From: Candidatus Dormiibacterota bacterium
GTDB lineage: Bacteria > Chloroflexota > Dormibacteria > Aeolococcales > Bog-877
NCBI GenBank assembly: GCA_003132265.1
Contig: PKXE01000117.1
Coordinates: 689 to 7,062, forward strand
Direction of reading: 5' to 3'
Length of the DNA stretch: 6,374 bases
Shown here: in pieces, positions 4,693 through 6,374 of the stretch
Layout of the letters: every line of letters begins with the position of its first letter
How positions within the stretch are numbered: the first letter of the stretch is position 1
The notes under the pieces: generated by a model
Seen by the model: only the letters and a program-made list of their open reading frames with translations
Database searches by the model: none
Told to the model about the DNA's origin: nothing
Translations under genes and position numbers: made by a program

Positions 4693-6374
4693 ATGACCGT
4701 AGACGCCCAGAGGATCGATGCTCTCCAGGAAGAGGGCAGAACGTTCCCGCCTCCCCCGGAGTTCTCGGCTCACGCCAACGCCCAGCCCGAGATCTACGAC
4801 CGCAGTTTTGATGACTTCTGGACTGAGGAGGCGCGTCAGCGGGTCACCTGGTCCAAGCCCTTCGACAAGCTTTACGAGTGGAATCCGCCCTATGCCGAGT
4901 GGTACCTGGGTGGCCAGCTGAACGTCTGCTACAACTGCGTCGATCGGCACGTCGACTCCGGCCTCGGCTCCAAGGTGGCCTACTACTGGGAAGGTGAGCC
5001 GGCCGACGAGAAGCGGACGGTCACCTACTCCGAGCTGCAGCGCGACGTGGTCCGCTTCGCCAACGGGCTGAGGAAGCTGGGGGTGAAGAAGGGCACCCCG
5101 ATCGGGATCTACATGGGCATGTGCATGGACCTGCCGGTGGCCATGCTGGCCTGCACCCGTATCGGCGCCCCGTTCACGGTCGTCTTCGGTGGCTTCAGCG
5201 CCGAGGCGCTGTCGGGGCGGTTGAACGACATGGAGTGCGAGATACTCATCACCCAGGATGAGGGCTGGCGCAAGGGTGGCAAGGTGCCGCTCAAGGTCAA
5301 CTCCGACGACGCGGTCAAGCTGACCCCCTCGATCAAGCGAATCGTGGTTTCCCGGCGCACCGGGGGCAACGTCAACATGGAGGCGGGTCGCGACGTCTAC
5401 GTCGACGAGATGATCAAGGATGAGAGCGACGACCCGGCGAGCTGTCCCTGCGAGCCGATGGACTCCGAGGACCTGCTCTACCTGCTCTACACCAGCGGCA
5501 CCACCGCCAAGCCCAAGGGGATCGTCCACACCACCGCCGGATACCTGGTGGGAGTGGCCACCACTCACTACTACATCTTTGACATCAAGCCGGAGTCGGT
5601 CTTCTGGTGCGCCGCCGACATCGGTTGGGTCACCGGCCACAGCTACATCCTCTTCGGTCCGCTGACCAACGCCACCACCAGCGTGATCTACGAAGGGGTT
5701 CCCAACTTCCCCACCGAGGAGAGGTGGTGGGAGATCATCGAGCGCTACAAGGTCGACATCCTCTACACCGCGCCCACCACCATCCGCACCCACATGAAGT
5801 GGGGGCCCCAGCACGCCCAGAAGCACGATCTGACCAGCCTGCGGCTGCTCGGAACCGTTGGCGAGCCGATCAACCCGGAGGCCTGGCTCTGGTACCGGGA
5901 GAACATCGGGCTGGGTCAGACCCCTGTGGTTGACACCTGGTGGCAGACTGAGACCGGCATGATCCTGATCTCGCCGCTGCCCGGGATCACAACCTTGAAG
6001 CCGGGATCGGCGACCAAGCCCTTCCCCACCGTCGACGCTGCCATCTACGACGAGCAGGGCCACGAGGTGCCACCGGGGCAGGGCGGTTACCTGGTTATCC
6101 GCAAGCCGTGGCCGGCCATGCTGCGCGGCATCTACAAGGATCCCAAGCGATACCAAGAAACCTACTGGAGTCGGTTCAAGGACACCTACTTGGTCGGCGA
6201 CGGCGCTCGCAAGGACGCCGACGGTGACTACTGGCTGATGGGCCGGATCGACGACGTGATGAACATCTCCGCCCACCGCATCTCCACCACCGAGGTGGAG
6301 AGCGCCCTCGTTGACCATCCCTCGGTCGCCCAGGCGGCGGTCTGCGCGCGCAACGATGCCCAGACCGGACAGGC
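4693..6374 (+). CDS. acs: Acetyl-CoA synthetase, AMP-forming (3' end outside window)
   Basis: The window holds 560 residues of a protein normally about 650 aa; the terminal part with the regulatory lysine motif (PK-RSGK) lies beyond the edge. It activates acetate with ATP to acetyl-AMP, then to acetyl-CoA, in the cytoplasm. It has an N-terminal Acs-type cap (about 28-90, FDDFWTEEARQ, AEWYLGGQLNVCYNCVDRH), the P-loop YTSGTTAKPKG (266-276), GWVTGHSY (312-319), VGEPINPEAW (389-398), DTWWQTETG (414-422), GDGARKDADGDYW and the hinge GRIDDV (Asp520 is the expected hinge residue). Val313, Thr314, Val389 and Trp417 match the acetate-pocket residues of Salmonella Acs (Val310, Thr311, Val386, Trp414), arguing for acetate over larger acids. 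Oddities: Ala272 in the P-loop where many homologues have Gly; SAHR (526-529) instead of SGHR near the CoA channel; and Gly where Salmonella Arg194 would align. The start is fixed by AGGAGG. It is divergent from the kinase-symporter operon. Confidence 0.96.
   Translation, partial: MTVDAQRIDALQEEGRTFPPPPEFSAHANAQPEIYDRSFDDFWTEEARQRVTWSKPFDKLYEWNPPYAEWYLGGQLNVCYNCVDRHVDSGLGSKVAYYWEGEPADEKRTVTYSELQRDVVRFANGLRKLGVKKGTPIGIYMGMCMDLPVAMLACTRIGAPFTVVFGGFSAEALSGRLNDMECEILITQDEGWRKGGKVPLKVNSDDAVKLTPSIKRIVVSRRTGGNVNMEAGRDVYVDEMIKDESDDPASCPCEPMDSEDLLYLLYTSGTTAKPKGIVHTTAGYLVGVATTHYYIFDIKPESVFWCAADIGWVTGHSYILFGPLTNATTSVIYEGVPNFPTEERWWEIIERYKVDILYTAPTTIRTHMKWGPQHAQKHDLTSLRLLGTVGEPINPEAWLWYRENIGLGQTPVVDTWWQTETGMILISPLPGITTLKPGSATKPFPTVDAAIYDEQGHEVPPGQGGYLVIRKPWPAMLRGIYKDPKRYQETYWSRFKDTYLVGDGARKDADGDYWLMGRIDDVMNISAHRISTTEVESALVDHPSVAQAAVCARNDAQTGQ

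Noticed and set aside
4474..6318. 614-codon open frame antisense to acs, running into the intergenic region
   Set aside because: It overlaps almost the whole of a clear acs gene, its translation is low-complexity (rich in G, V, D, L, R, H) with no recognisable domain, and it is the expected antisense shadow of high-GC coding DNA.

Overview
This 6.4 kb window is high-GC bacterial DNA. The coding strands favour G/C at third codon positions, which produces many long antisense shadow frames. Protein features (ISTTEVESALV in the acetyl-CoA synthetase, a symporter with a large outer loop, a LytS-like kinase with one membrane helix) suggest an actinobacterium or a relative. I cannot name the genus from sequence alone.

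Layout. Positions 1-236 (+) hold the C-terminal end of a D-2-hydroxyacid dehydrogenase. It converges on a four-gene minus-strand operon. Read in its own direction, that operon encodes a GAF-containing sensor histidine kinase (4501-3278), a LytTR response regulator (3273-2518), a small two-helix DUF485/YjcH-like membrane protein (2511-2161) and an ActP/MctC-type sodium:solute symporter (2150-255). The genes are 4, 6 and 10 bases apart, so they are almost certainly one transcript. A gap of about 190 bases (4502-4692) separates the operon from a divergent gene, acs (4693 to the window edge), which encodes an AMP-forming acetyl-CoA synthetase cut after 560 residues.

How the genes work together (inference). 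The symporter and its small partner would import acetate or a related short monocarboxylate such as propionate or pyruvate. Acs would activate acetate to acetyl-CoA. The kinase/regulator pair would sense carbon supply and control both arms from the shared intergenic region. That region contains TGCCGTTCGTC, which includes the 9-mer CCGTTCGTC known as the AlgR box of Pseudomonas. A weaker copy, TGCCGCTCAAC, lies exactly 22 bp away. This tandem arrangement is what LytTR dimers are known to bind, so it is the best candidate operator and the most interesting signal in the window. The locus differs from the enterobacterial acs-yjcH-actP operon because the transporter is co-transcribed with its own candidate two-component system and acs is divergent.

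I saw no mobile element, tRNA, rRNA, CRISPR array or pseudogene.
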